Below, in pieces: positions 1 through 10,055 of a stretch of DNA of 64,000 nt. Made by a program: the position numbers and the translations under genes. Location of the stretch: contig OX422186.1 in assembly GCA_949130485.1 (NCBI GenBank), positions 7,440,792 to 7,504,791 on the forward strand. Direction: 5' to 3'. The stretch's first letter is position 1. Every line of letters starts with the position of its first letter. This DNA is from Agelas oroides (Eukaryota; Porifera; Demospongiae; Agelasida; Agelasidae). The notes beneath the pieces were generated by a model. That model did not search any database. It had not been told where the DNA came from and worked only from the letters and a program-made list of their open reading frames with translations.

Positions 1-148
1 CAGGGTAGTTTGACTCGTTATAACGCCCCCCCGGTGAGCGTCTTCTGGAACATCAAAACTACACGTGCTTACTATACGTTGCAAGTGCGTTCAGTAATCT
101 TTTGTAAGTTTTGTGGCTTTTAGAAAAGCCGGTTAGATGTTCCAAGTT

Positions 149-511
149 TTAAGCTGCTAGTTTAGCAAACAGGTTTATCAGTCTGTCAAGGTGTTTTTGT
201 TTCCCTCTGAAGATGTACACGCACGGAACCACGAGTCCTTTCCCATCAACTTCAGAACGTCTTCTGTCACCATTGACGATGCAAGTCATCTCGCTGCCAC
301 TCTTGTGCAAGAAATACCAGCAGACTCTGGAAATTTCCCGTGGTACATGACCGACAGTGTTGCCGTTCTTGAGGACAGCTACAGCGAAGTCGTCGTGAAT
401 GTTATTGACCTCGCGTTGAACTGGCAGCTCTTCTCCGATGTAGGGAGACCACGCAGCTTTGTAAACGTGATGTCCGCGAACAGTACTCTCGATCCTGAAA
501 GTCGTCGCCAT
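149..511 (-). CDS. Small HIRAN-domain protein, 120 aa
   Basis: The open frame starts at an ATG at 511 (MATTFRIESTV...) and stops at 149. Nearly the whole protein matches the HIRAN pattern: a YKAAWSPYIGEEL stretch, then VQREVNNIHDDFAVAV, then VGHVPREIS. This is the order of the conserved core seen in the DNA-binding HIRAN domain of HLTF/RAD5-type proteins, where it binds 3' DNA ends. Stand-alone single-exon HIRAN proteins are common multicopy genes in invertebrates and are often associated with repeats. No helicase or RING domain is attached. The frame stays open upstream to 664, but that extension runs through the G/C hairpin and I do not consider it coding. The domain call is fairly firm; the biological role is unknown. 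Confidence 0.6.
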   Translation of the reverse strand: MATTFRIESTVRGHHVYKAAWSPYIGEELPVQREVNNIHDDFAVAVLKNGNTVGHVPREISRVCWYFLHKSGSEMTCIVNGDRRRSEVDGKGLVVPCVYIFRGKQKHLDRLINLFAKLAA

Positions 512-544
512 AGTTAGTTGACAGTGAAAGGCATTGATTTCATA

Positions 545-603
545 GGGGGGGGGGGGGCTTATAGTCGAGACTAATTGCATCCTCGAATATAAGCCCCCCC
601 CCC
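545..603. repeat. G-run/C-run inverted repeat
   Basis: A run of about 13 G followed by CTTATA is mirrored about 30 bases later by TATAAG plus a run of about 12 C. The loop is roughly 25 nt. It would form a very stable hairpin or a G-quadruplex/i-motif pair just upstream of the HIRAN ORF. Confidence 0.65.
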
Positions 604-1266
604 ACTTTAGGTGGGATGTAGTGTACAAAATGGGGGGGCGTATTAACGGGACACTACGGTACATGTGTATACTTCAATACCAGGTATGAGAATTTTGAAC
701 ATCCAGCTACTGTATTTATGCTGTTTGTCCACATGTAACATTGCTAATTCAAATCAACTAATCGAAATCACTAAAGCTTAGCCTTCTGCAAGATTCATTT
801 ATGGACAACCAACCTGAAACTAATGGTTACATCAGCTGTGTGAGCCAAACAGTGAACAGAATCCCAAGTTGGCACAGTCGTAAATGAACATTGCATGCAA
901 ACCACGCACTCCCATAACATTCATATCATTCCCTTATCCAGTACAAAGCATCAATATCCAGAGACTATTCTTGCACCAAGACAAAAGTGTTAGTCTCCTG
1001 TTGCAGTGTACCAAGTTGAATTTCATGGACTTATTCTGAGAATGTATGGACTAATTGGATTGCAATATACATGTACTAAGCATTTATTTTACTTGAATGT
1101 CATAACACCGTTTTTGAGCAAGTGTGCATGACACTGCAAACACCTTTGAGTGTTCCTTGGTTCATTAGTCTCATGGCCAGACCTACACATGTAAATATAA
1201 TCCTGCCCAAGAAATTCAATTTGGTGCATCAGACCAATTTCCTCATGACCCGCTGTACAGCTGTAC

Positions 1267-4200
1267 CTTAGAGAAGCACCTCTCCAGGTGCACCATGGCT
1301 TTCTTGAGAGGGACAGGCTGGCTGCAGGTGGCACAGTGGATGGTCAGGTCATCACTCTCAACCTCAGAACTCTGCAACACAAAGATAATCTTCCAATTAA
1401 TGCACACCTTAATTTAGAATCACAAGTTTGGTGCAAAGGAGGGAGGACATGACAGTCACATCATAGCGACAATTAGTGTGCTCTGATGACATTCCAAGGG
1501 CAAGCTACAAGAATGGCTCTATGAATTAAGTGACGATGGGTGCATAAGATTTTTGATTACATGTAAGTTGAAGCTATCTTGCTAGTTAAATTGGTTATGA
1601 CTCACTTCACAGGCTAAACTTGCAAGTTGCTGCTTCAACTGAGGTGAGCGACAAGAGGGCATTTTGACTGCCAGATGTCTTCACCTTTGTAGAAAACCTT
1701 GTGCACCCATCACCATGACTCTGTCTATAGAGCCGTTTTTATAGCTTGTATCCACACTTCTTGACTTTAAAATGCCAGCTAGGTACATGTAATTGTTACC
1801 ATCACGTGACCATGTCCTCCCACCTCTGAGACAGGTGCATGTGTACACAATCAATAGTACATGTAAAGCGGACAATCAAGGCTTCATATCACTCGACTGC
1901 CAAGTGTTTGACCATAATGTTATCAAAACCTCTACATATACAGCTACATGTACACGTACATGTACCTACAGTACATGTATATGTGGCAGTCCCGGATAGA
2001 AATCGAATATTATTCCATTGCATATTTCGGCCGCATCACCGAGTTTGACGCGCTATAGCGCTGAACTTCCGCTAAGGGTGGGGCTCATATGCACTATGTA
2101 AACGCATGAATATCTGATACGCCTACGAAGCGTGTATGGGCCCCGCCCCTAGCGGAAGCTTAGCGCTACAGCGCATCAAACTTGGTGATGCGCTCAAAAT
2201 ACACGATGGAATAATATTCGAATTCTATCCGGGATTGCCACATATGTAATAGCAAGACCACATAAGAACGAGCGGCTCATGTAAGAGTGTGTGCAACTCC
2301 CATAGTCCGGTCAAAATCATTGAACCGCACTAAAAGTAGAACACCCGGTCACATGCTTAACAACAATGGCTTATGTCTACGCGCAGCTGTGCAGTATGTG
2401 TTGCTATATTGGTACTGGTGGTAAATTACAACCGGTTTCAAATTTTACGGAGTTACACACTCTTACTCAAACCGCCCATTCTTATGCGCTCTTGGTAACA
2501 GATAATGCATGGTAGCCTGGACAAGGGTGGTTATTGTAAAGCATAAGTTCCACCAGACTATATTCTCCAACCTGATTGGTGTTTGTTGTTATTAGTGAAT
2601 ATACAAGTTGTTAATAGTAAACATACAAGGTAGTTTACACTGAAAACAAGATAGCTTATAGAAACATCATTTTATAACTTCGTGTTGAAGATGAAACAGA
2701 ATCTACAACTTCCTGTCAGTATAAAGAAAATACCCACCTGTTACTATAGAAACGAGGGTGAAGTTGAGACAAGAGCACACAACAATGGGCGGCTAGAGTA
2801 AGATGGTGTAGCTCTGTAAAATTTGAAACCGGGCAGAATTTACTGCCAGTACTAAAAATAGTAACATGTATGCACATGCTGCATAGACATAAGTCATTGT
2901 TGCTACAGCATGTGACCCAGTGTTCTATTTTTAGCACAGTTCAATAATTTTGCCCAGACTACAGGAGTTACACACTCTTACTCAAGCCACCATTCTTATG
3001 CTCTATTGGTGGAGAATATACATGTACATATACCCAGGCAATTCACTTCAACGTTTGTCACTAGCCTACACAGCACAGGGTAAGGAAGAAATGTACCACA
3101 CTTCCATCTGCTTTTCAGGTTAATTACTGCACGACAAATTCCAGAGTTTACAGTGAAAAACATTGGGGTAGGGGTATGATACTAGCTAGTCAATCACAAG
3201 GCAGTACTACAGGTAAAATTACACAAAGTCTTATGTGAGGAGCTTATGAGTGCCACAAAGTGACGGGAAGGAGTGTCAACTAGCATACACGTACGCTGTT
3301 TCCAACCATTGTTGAATTGGGCATATAAACCCTGGAGAATGAGAAGTGGGAGATACACATAGTACAGTAAGTGGGAGGGGGGGGGAAGGGGGAGGGGAGA
3401 GGGGATACATTTGTGTACAAAGTGGAGTAAGAGGCTATGGAGGAGTGCGAGCAGACAAAGAGAACAATGAGGAGAGGACACTGCTACCATGAGTTGTACA
3501 TGAGTGTACTGTATAGTACTCCCTCAACTGCACAAGCATACCTCATCTTCCTTTACTGGAGTGACTCCAGCGAGTCTAGCCATGTGTACATCAATGGCCT
3601 GCGTTTGGCAATCTAGCTCCTCCAGACGGCTCCGAATTAGCTGAGGAAAGAAAGAAGTCAACAGCTTTCTTGGGTACACTTTTACCACAACCAAGATTCC
3701 CAGACTCTCACATCCCTAGTTTTCATCGCTTACTTTTCATACTGCAAGCAACGAGAGCTAGGGGCAGAGAGTCTGCAGTTGAATCATACAGAATGCCAAC
3801 ATTTGGATACACAAGTTGAACAGCTGCATACTCAGCAAGCATGGCAACTACTCTCTGCTATCTCTAAGTGCCTTAAGGTTATGGATTACGTAATGGAACA
3901 CGGTCAATGGTTCAGACTTACTAACCACGTAATGGGCCACGGTCAACAGTTCAGACTTACTAACCGTAAAGCGGTTACACGGCACTAGACTACAGCTACA
4001 AACACGAAACATGAAAGGACAGACACTCAACGCGTTCTTCACAGCGAAAACTGATAGTTACCTTGTATGAGCGGCTATGCAAGTTTATAAACTTTTGAAC
4101 CAAAATCTGACCACCCAAGCAACCGAGAGCAATGAACAATACTGGAGATCAACAGTTTTTAACATACTCGAGGGCCAGACAGAGCACTTTGCTGCAAGCG

Positions 4201-7200
4201 TCATTAGAAATAACCCCTTGTTCAGTAAAACTGTACACACCTCAAGACTTTTCGCCTCTGTAAAATTATAACAGCCAACGATATTCAAAAAACGGTTCCG
4301 TCAGGCCCTGCATTGTCCATTGTACTGTACGTTGGTAACTAGGTCTCTTCGGATCCATAGATACTGAACACCATTTTTGGTTCAAATAAAAGATGCTTGA
4401 CAGCACTAATCACGTCAGTTCAAAGTCCATAGAGAATTGTCCGTGCGCATGCGCAGTTGAACATCATGAATAAACTACACGTACAATGTATATCCCATAA
4501 CCTTACGTTTACAGAACAATTATGTATGACAGGCTAGGTTGTGTGCTCGCAGACAGCACAAGTTTGCCATGTAGTTAAAACCAAACATATGTTCCTTTGT
4601 TCCTTCATCTAGGTAGCTATGTTACTGGACATTTCTAGAAATGTGTATTACCAGGTACCTATGTTACTGGACATTTCTAGAAATGTGTATTACCATGTAG
4701 CTATGTTACTGGACATTTCTAGAAATGTGTATTACCAGGTACCTATGTTACTGGACATTTCTAGAAATGTGTATTACCATGTAGCTATGTTACTGGACAT
4801 TTCTAGAAATGTGTATTACCATGTAGCTATGTTACTGGACATTTCTAGAAATGTGTATTACCATGTAGCTATGTTACTGGACATTTCTAGAAATGTGTAT
4901 TACCATGTAGCTATGTTACTGGACATTTCTAGAAATGTGTATTACCATGTAGCTATGTTACTGGACATTTCTAGAAATGTGTATTACCAGGTACCTATGT
5001 TACTGGACATTTCTAGAAATGTGTATTACCATGTAGCTATGTTACTGGACATTTCTAGAAATGCGTATTACCATGTAGCTATGTTACTGGACATTTCTAG
5101 AAATGTGTATTACCAGGTACCTATGCTACTGGACATGTGATACCAGCTATTGCATATGTGGAAAAAACTTGTGTATAAGATTGGACCACTCTAATTCTGA
5201 GCTTTACATGAGTGAAGTTATCAAGCAAAGTAGGTTACACATGTGGTACCTTCTGTTCCTCCTCCAGCTGCTCCAGCCTCTCCCTGTTGTTCTTGGTGGC
5301 AATGGGCTCCTCACCTTCAGCCCACAGCTTTTTCTTCTCAGGCAGAAAGGTCTTGATGCGACTGGAGAAAGAGGGAAAAGAGGGAGAGAGGAAAGGGTAA
5401 ATAGAGGGTTAAATGGAGGAGGGGAGGGAAGGAGAGGGAGCAATGAGGGAGAAAGAAGAGGGAAAGGAAGGGGGAGGGAAGAAAGGGAAGGGAGAGGGAA
5501 GGATGGGAGGAGGGGAGGAGGAATGAGAGAAAGAGGAAGAGGGACGGGAGAAAGAGGGGGAGGAAGGAAGGAAAGGTGAGATGTAAGAACAAGAAGGAAG
5601 GAGAGAAGAACGGATTGAAGAAAGTCCAGGTACAATGCTAAACACAAACAGGAAATAAAATCAGCACATACTCCATTGCCAGTTGTACCCCACAGTCTTC
5701 GCTGCAGTACTTGGAGTGTGGTCGTGCAGCAAACACACACCCAGGCCCTTGGCACTGCTGTGGCTTGTGCATCTCCTCACGCACCAGACCCCCAAGGAGG
5801 ATGTTGGAAAATGGTTTCCTTGTCTGCCGACCTGACAAGGTCTGTGGAGATAGAGAAGAATTGAGATGAAGAGGATAGGGAAAGAGGAGAGAGGAGGGTG
5901 GGAAAGAAAGGGTAGAGGAGAGGAGAAGAGAGGTGAGGAGAGGAGAGGAGAGGAGAGGAGAGGAGAGGAGAGGAGAGGAGAGGAGAGGAGAGGAGAGGAG
6001 AGGAGAGGAGAGGAGAGGAGAGGAGAGGAGAGGAGAGGAGAGGATTGGTGGGAAGAGAACAGAGAGGGAATAGAAGGGAATGGGGAGGGAAAGAAAGGGG
6101 AGGAAAGTGGAGGGGGAAACTGAAAGCAGAGGTAAGGACAGGGGAGAGGAGGAAAGGGGAGAGGAGGAAAGGGGAGGAAAATGGAGGGGGAAAGCAGAGG
6201 TAAGGACAGGGGAGAGGAGGAAAGGGGAGAGGAGGAGAGGGGAGAGGATCAAGGGACAGGGAGAAGAGATATACCTTTGATATTGGTATATCAAAATCAG
6301 AAGTACTCAATCTGGTCTTTGTGGTCTTAGTAAAAGACTTCCGAGCACCCTTCCGTTTCTGCTTCCGGCCCCTACCCAGCCTCTTAGCTGGTTTCTTCTT
6401 AGGAAGAGATTTTGACTTTTGCTGAGAGGGAACACTCTTAGTAACACTCTCACTCTCAGCTTTTGAGCTCTCAAGAAATGCTCCATCTTCTTCAGACTTC
6501 TTATGCTGGAAATCAGCACTCAGAGTTTCCTGAGCAGAAGTATCGGTGATAGAGTCATCAACACTAGCAGTTGAAGTTGTCTCATTCACATCCGCAAGTT
6601 CCCCGCCAACTGCCTTCAGCTCTGCCGCAATGTCCTGCTGCCATACTCTCTTCTTGCTGTGCAGAGGGTCCTCAGCGTAAAGAATCCTCGAATACTTTAG
6701 ACACTGCCTCTTGATGCACTTTTGCCGTATTCGACCAACACCTCCATACTTTGGCATATCTTTGCAGAAGCGGCATTTACGGCAGTCAACTTCACGCAGG
6801 CACGCAACACACTCTCCACACCGACGACTGTGTTTCTTCACCCCCTTCTTTCCAGCAGGCTTTCGTGGCTGTTTCTGATGCACTTCCTTTTCAACCTCCT
6901 TGTTCTCCTTCTTCTCGAAGAATACTGTCACCAAGCTTGGATCTTTATCTATGCAAAGTGGGCAGTAAAATTGTTTCACAATTAATGCTTTCTGACGAGT
7001 GATCCCCACACACGAACCATGAAACCAATCACAACAGTCATGGCATTGAATCATTCCATAGCTCTGAGCTGGCTGTTGGCATATACAGTAGAGATTGTTT
7101 GGATCAACGATGGGTGAACCTCCAAAGCTTTTGCTTCTTTCTCCTCGAGTATGAGCTCCAGTTTGCTCTTGCGCCATTGGTATTTTTGCGTTGTCTCCTG

Positions 7201-7690
7201 TATCAAGCTCAAAAGCTTCCTTAGTTTCACCTCTTTCAAAATCACTTGGAAGTTTAACATGACTTGACTCGCCCACAAAAGCTCCTAAAGATTTCTCACT
7301 CCTTAGAGGAGAAGGAGAAGGAGAAGGAGAAGTGGAACTTGAATCTGAGCCTGAATCACTCGCACTACTGAGATCCTCTACATTAACCTCCATTGTTGCT
7401 GTTGCTCCTTGAATGTCCTCTCGATCATAAAGGTCAAAGCTGGCTTGTTCCGATGTCTCAAACCCGCCCAAACTTTCACCTAGCCCTGGGAGAGAGACTG
7501 GAGGACACTCAGAGGTGGGTTTACCAGTATAAAAGGTCGGATTGTCCACTGGAACCTTGTGGCTTTGTTCCATCTTCTCCTCTCTTGTGCTTGCCCCGCC
7601 CCCTTCTTCACCTTCATCACTGCTGCTACTAAACGATTCGTCTTCCTCGTCTGTTTCAATAAAAACCTCCACAATCTTTTTGTTTTCCAT
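1267..7690 (-). CDS. CXXC1: CXXC-type zinc finger protein 1 (CFP1), copy 1, 3' end missing
   Basis: CFP1 binds unmethylated CpG and recruits the SET1 H3K4 methyltransferase complex. Readable exons (minus strand, all GT-AG and in phase) are 6275-7690, 5672-5841, 5250-5361, 3542-3640 and 1267-1371. Exon 1 encodes 472 residues: an acidic N terminus, a PHD finger (about residues 201-247, with CICQQPAQSYGMIQCHDCCDWFHGSC), and a CXXC domain (about 286-335, two CGECxxC/CRKCxxC clusters and the KYGG motif, KFGG in vertebrates). Exon 2 carries the C-terminal CpG-binding-protein zinc region (CQGPGCVFAARPHSKYCSEDC). Exons 3-4 encode a coiled coil and exon 5 a CxxC...H...C zinc motif. The final exons would lie left of the window. 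It is almost identical to copy 2 and is probably an allelic duplicate. Confidence 0.92.
1980..2244. mobile_element. Palindromic MITE, about 265 bp, in CFP1 intron
   Basis: The left end (ATGTGGCAGTCCCGGATAG, from 1981) is repeated inverted at the right end (up to 2243) with arms of about 38 bp, including TCGAATATTATTCCA. The interior is also palindromic (CCGCTAAGGGTGGGGC against GCCCCGCCCCTAGCGG). The same element sits at 12560-12824 in the second block, and a diverged relative lies at about 44330-44500. There is no ORF, so it is non-autonomous. Confidence 0.75.
3713..3767. repeat. Short foldback repeat
   Basis: CCCTAG...ACTGCAAGCAACGA...CTAGGGG is a short imperfect inverted repeat in CFP1 intron 3. 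It shares the ACTGCAAGC subterminal word with the TAGCCTCG foldback family but lacks its end sequence. The copy-2 equivalent is near 14235-14290. Confidence 0.4.
4613..5134. repeat. 42-bp minisatellite, 12 units
   Basis: A unit of about 42 bp is tandemly repeated 12 times in a CFP1 intron. Each unit contains the perfect 16-bp palindrome ACATTTCTAGAAATGT and alternates between GTACC and GTAGC joints. Block copy 2 has only 5 units (15107-15334). The open reading frame through it follows from the period being divisible by three and is not a gene. Confidence 0.95.
5362..5636. repeat. Polypurine tract in CFP1 intron 2
   Basis: About 270 bp of almost pure G/A on the plus strand (pyrimidine on the sense strand of CFP1), without a fixed repeat unit. 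The apparent ORFs on both strands are composition artefacts. It is identical in the second block (15562-15836). Confidence 0.85.
5928..6045. repeat. (GGAGA)n microsatellite in CFP1 intron 1
   Basis: A long uninterrupted GGAGA array, followed by imperfect purine repeats up to about 6265. The second block carries about 30 bp more (16128-16275), a six-unit difference. Confidence 0.93.
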
Positions 7691-8057
7691 CTTTTAAGCT
7701 GAAAAGCAAAACAAAACCAACAGTACCAACGCCATACAAAGCCTACAAATAGGGCATGCATTCTAATTAATGCACAGCTACGCTTACCGCTGCATTTAAT
7801 GAAGCTAAAACTACAAACTAAACGCTTTTCCCTACGAAACTAAGCTTAATGGTAACTCACAATAGTTTTCAACTCCAACAGTGTTACAAAAATAGCACAA
7901 CTGCTTATGTCTAGGCTCAGTTCAGCCTGAAAGCCGGAGAAGCCACTCAAATTCAAATTTTTAATAACCCGTAGGAACCCGTAGGCGGGCTCGGGGCAAA
8001 AGGGCTCGGGGCAAAAAGACTCCGCTTACGCAGTTGCAGCTAGCTAGCTAGCTACGC
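7691..8057. promoter_or_regulatory. Shared divergent promoter, CFP1 / UbiA-like, copy 1
   Basis: 367 bp separate the CFP1 start codon (7690, leftward) from the UbiA-like start codon (8058, rightward). It contains tandem CCCGTAGG words and two copies of GGGCTCGGGGCAAAA near 7985-8016. The second block has only one copy of that 15-mer. No canonical TATA box is clear for either gene, so a TATA-less bidirectional promoter is inferred from spacing. Confidence 0.6.
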
Positions 8058-9377
8058 ATGCTACGGATGGAGGGAGTGCACAGGAGAAGCAGAGACGCTC
8101 ATGAACAGCCACCTGGGGGCGAGGATACGCCTGATACACCACAAAGATGGAGGTAGAAGGGATTTGACAAACCGCGATCAACAAATTATGTAGCCCCACC
8201 TCTTCCTAGTATAATCAGGGCAAGCATGAGCAAGCCCCCATCCCTACTAGCAAAAAGGTGCTTACACACTGCAATAAAATGTTCACATTGCATAAGCTCA
8301 CCTGGTACTATTTATGCCCTAAGGTCATTATAGCTGACTGCCAAAACTTCAACAGTAGCCTTGCTAAGCCGAAGAACAGGAATCTGGCTTTATGAGACGA
8401 TGCAACAATAACATCTACCAACTACCTGAGACAAAGAAATTAGCTATATGTTGTTTCAAATTAAAGGATGTTGGCAAAAGCACTGTTGTTCTGATGACAA
8501 GTTATGTTTATCTACCCTATCCATCTATCAATCCAGTCATCCACAGTCCTTTAGAGCAAAGGTTGAGATTTGGAGGGGGTACACATGTAACACCCTTTGT
8601 GCATGCCCCCAAGAAAATTTGAGACCCTAATTTTCAATTCAACCTGGTTACCACATTTACTGGTGCTGATAAGGTAATTTGGGAGTGATGTGACTATCAA
8701 GGGGTGATGCCTCCCAAATGGGGGAGTTAAAATTAATTGCTGTGTCCATCTATGTAATCATTTATCTGTGTCTACTTCGTGATAGTCTGAGGAACTGGTT
8801 GACATTCCTAATGGAGCGTGCCCCTCCTGTCGTCTTCCTCCTGCTGGCAGCTGGTCCCTGTCTCTCAGGACTGTACACAGTGCAAGGGTACATCAACATC
8901 AGCACATTCATCTGGGGACTAATCGGAGAGTTGGTGAGGAAGAGGGAAGATAGAGGGAAGAGGGAGGACAGAGGAGAAGAGGGAAGAGGGAGGATGGGAA
9001 GGAGGATGGGGAAAAAGGATGGGGAGGGGAAGTGGTGAGAGGATGAGAATGGATACAGGTAGTGAGTGGGTGAATTGAGGGAGAAAAGGAAGGAGGAGGG
9101 TAGATAAGAAGATGCTTGGCATAAGAATTTTCTATTGTTTCGTTCCCAGGCTTTATGCCAGTATTTGCATTATGCAAGCAGTGGATCCTCCTCTCCCCTT
9201 CCTTTCTCCCTTCCTCCCTTTCTTCCTCCCTCTTTTCCTTGTTCCCTTCCTCCTCCCTCCCTTCCTACCTTCTTCCCTCCCTCCTCCTTCCCCTCCTTCC
9301 CAGGTGTTGTTACTCATCATTCGCATCATGGATGATGTGAAGGATTTTGAGAAGGACAAGGTGATCCACCCAGACAG
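8058..9377 (+). CDS. UbiA-like prenyltransferase, copy 1, exons 1-3 only
   Basis: Exons 8058-8152, 8786-8933 and 9304-9377 are in phase and match exons 1-3 of the complete gene in the second block. One visible substitution is Ser for Gly (NISTF versus NIGTF). Exon 3 encodes the Asp-rich motif MDDVKDFEKDKVIHPD. The remaining five exons would follow 9377, but the sequence ends at the gap at 9846, so this copy is truncated by assembly or by a real rearrangement. An alternative start is the in-frame ATG at 8067. Confidence 0.8.
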
Positions 9378-9604
9378 GTGGGCTGACACTAGCCGGCCAC
9401 ACATTTGAATAACCTATGTCACAGGTCCCATCAATCATAATTCTAGCCTCATTCCTGGCCTTCGCTGCCTCCAGTATTTGATAGCTTTCAATGCAAATAT
9501 GAAGGGGGGAAGGTCTGGGAGATCTCGTCACATGTAAGCTATGTGAAAGCCTGTACAGTCTGAGCGTGAGCAACTGGAACTGAATAAGTAGGCGAAAACT
9601 GACA

Positions 9605-9662
9605 GGAAGTGATGCATAATCACTTCCTTCTGATGAGATTCATCTAAGATGAATCTCATCAG
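9605..9662. repeat. Two adjacent palindromes
   Basis: A 9-bp-arm hairpin (9605-9627, GGAAGTGAT arms) is followed two bases later by a palindrome with 16-bp perfect arms around a single A (9630-9662, arm CTGATGAGATTCATCT). The same pair occurs at about 19814-19871. Confidence 0.85.
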
Positions 9663-9845
9663 GCGGCCATTGGGTAGGCTCCCAGATGGCGCACAGCAAA
9701 CCATGCCAGTGCCTGGCTGGCACCAACAGCCATGCGGTCGTTTAGTTTCACAGTGGCACAACCCACCACAGTAGTGGAGGATAAGCACTGCATCTCTGCC
9801 AAAACCAGTGGTGACCCACCATCTCGTCTCTCTCTCTCTCTCTCT

Positions 9846-10045
9846 NNNNNNNNNNNNNNNNNNNNNNNNNNNNNNNNNNNNNNNNNNNNNNNNNNNNNNN
9901 NNNNNNNNNNNNNNNNNNNNNNNNNNNNNNNNNNNNNNNNNNNNNNNNNNNNNNNNNNNNNNNNNNNNNNNNNNNNNNNNNNNNNNNNNNNNNNNNNNNN
10001 NNNNNNNNNNNNNNNNNNNNNNNNNNNNNNNNNNNNNNNNNNNNN
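9846..10045. other. Assembly gap, 200 N
   Basis: A run of exactly 200 N beginning inside a (CT)n repeat. Sequence resumes in a CFP1 intron, 10 bp from the CFP1 exon 6 boundary. It separates the two copies of the duplicated block. Confidence 1.
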
Positions 10046-10055
10046 TCTAACCTAC

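Larger units (their letters stand above)
1..660. mobile_element. Possible DNA element carrying a HIRAN ORF, left part may run off the window
   Basis: The segment lies immediately left of the duplicated block and has no counterpart in block copy 2. Near its ends are inverted G/C-run motifs: CGTTATAACGCCCCCCC at 16-32 on the plus strand and the similar CCCGTTAATACGCCCCCCC read on the minus strand from 650 to 632. It contains one open frame (149-511, minus) and a strong G/C-tract hairpin (545-603). Inverted ends plus presence/absence between the two copies suggest an insertion. No transposase is visible, so the class is unknown. Confidence 0.4.
685..9845. repeat. Duplicated block, copy 1
   Basis: From about 685 this sequence is collinear with about 11289-20060 at very high identity. 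It spans CFP1 exons 1-5, the divergent promoter and UbiA exons 1-3. Differences are scattered SNPs, small indels and repeat-number changes: 12 versus 5 units of a 42-bp minisatellite, about 30 bp in a GGAGA tract, 6 bp in a coding Ser-Pro repeat, and 15 bp in the shared promoter. The right edge stops inside a (CT)n run directly at the assembly gap. Confidence 0.93.

Noticed and set aside
4619..5140. 173-aa frame of repeated LLDISRNVYYHVA-like units
   Set aside because: The minisatellite period is 42 bp, so any stop-free unit gives a long frame. It lies in a CFP1 intron and differs by seven units between blocks.
5777..6274. C-terminal extension of the CFP1 first exon into poly-LSSP
   Set aside because: It begins exactly at a GTATAT donor after DFDIPISK. 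The tail is the (GGAGA)n intron, and joining to 5672-5841 restores CFP1 homology.
5204..6280. Several Leu/Ser/Pro-rich or Gly/Glu/Arg-rich frames on both strands
   Set aside because: These are translations of polypurine/polypyrimidine intron sequence, and spliced CFP1 exons explain the region.
8392..8622. 76-aa plus-strand frame MRRCNNNIYQL... (also 18601-18831)
   Set aside because: It lies in UbiA intron 1 between well-supported exons, shows no domain, and has no splice support.
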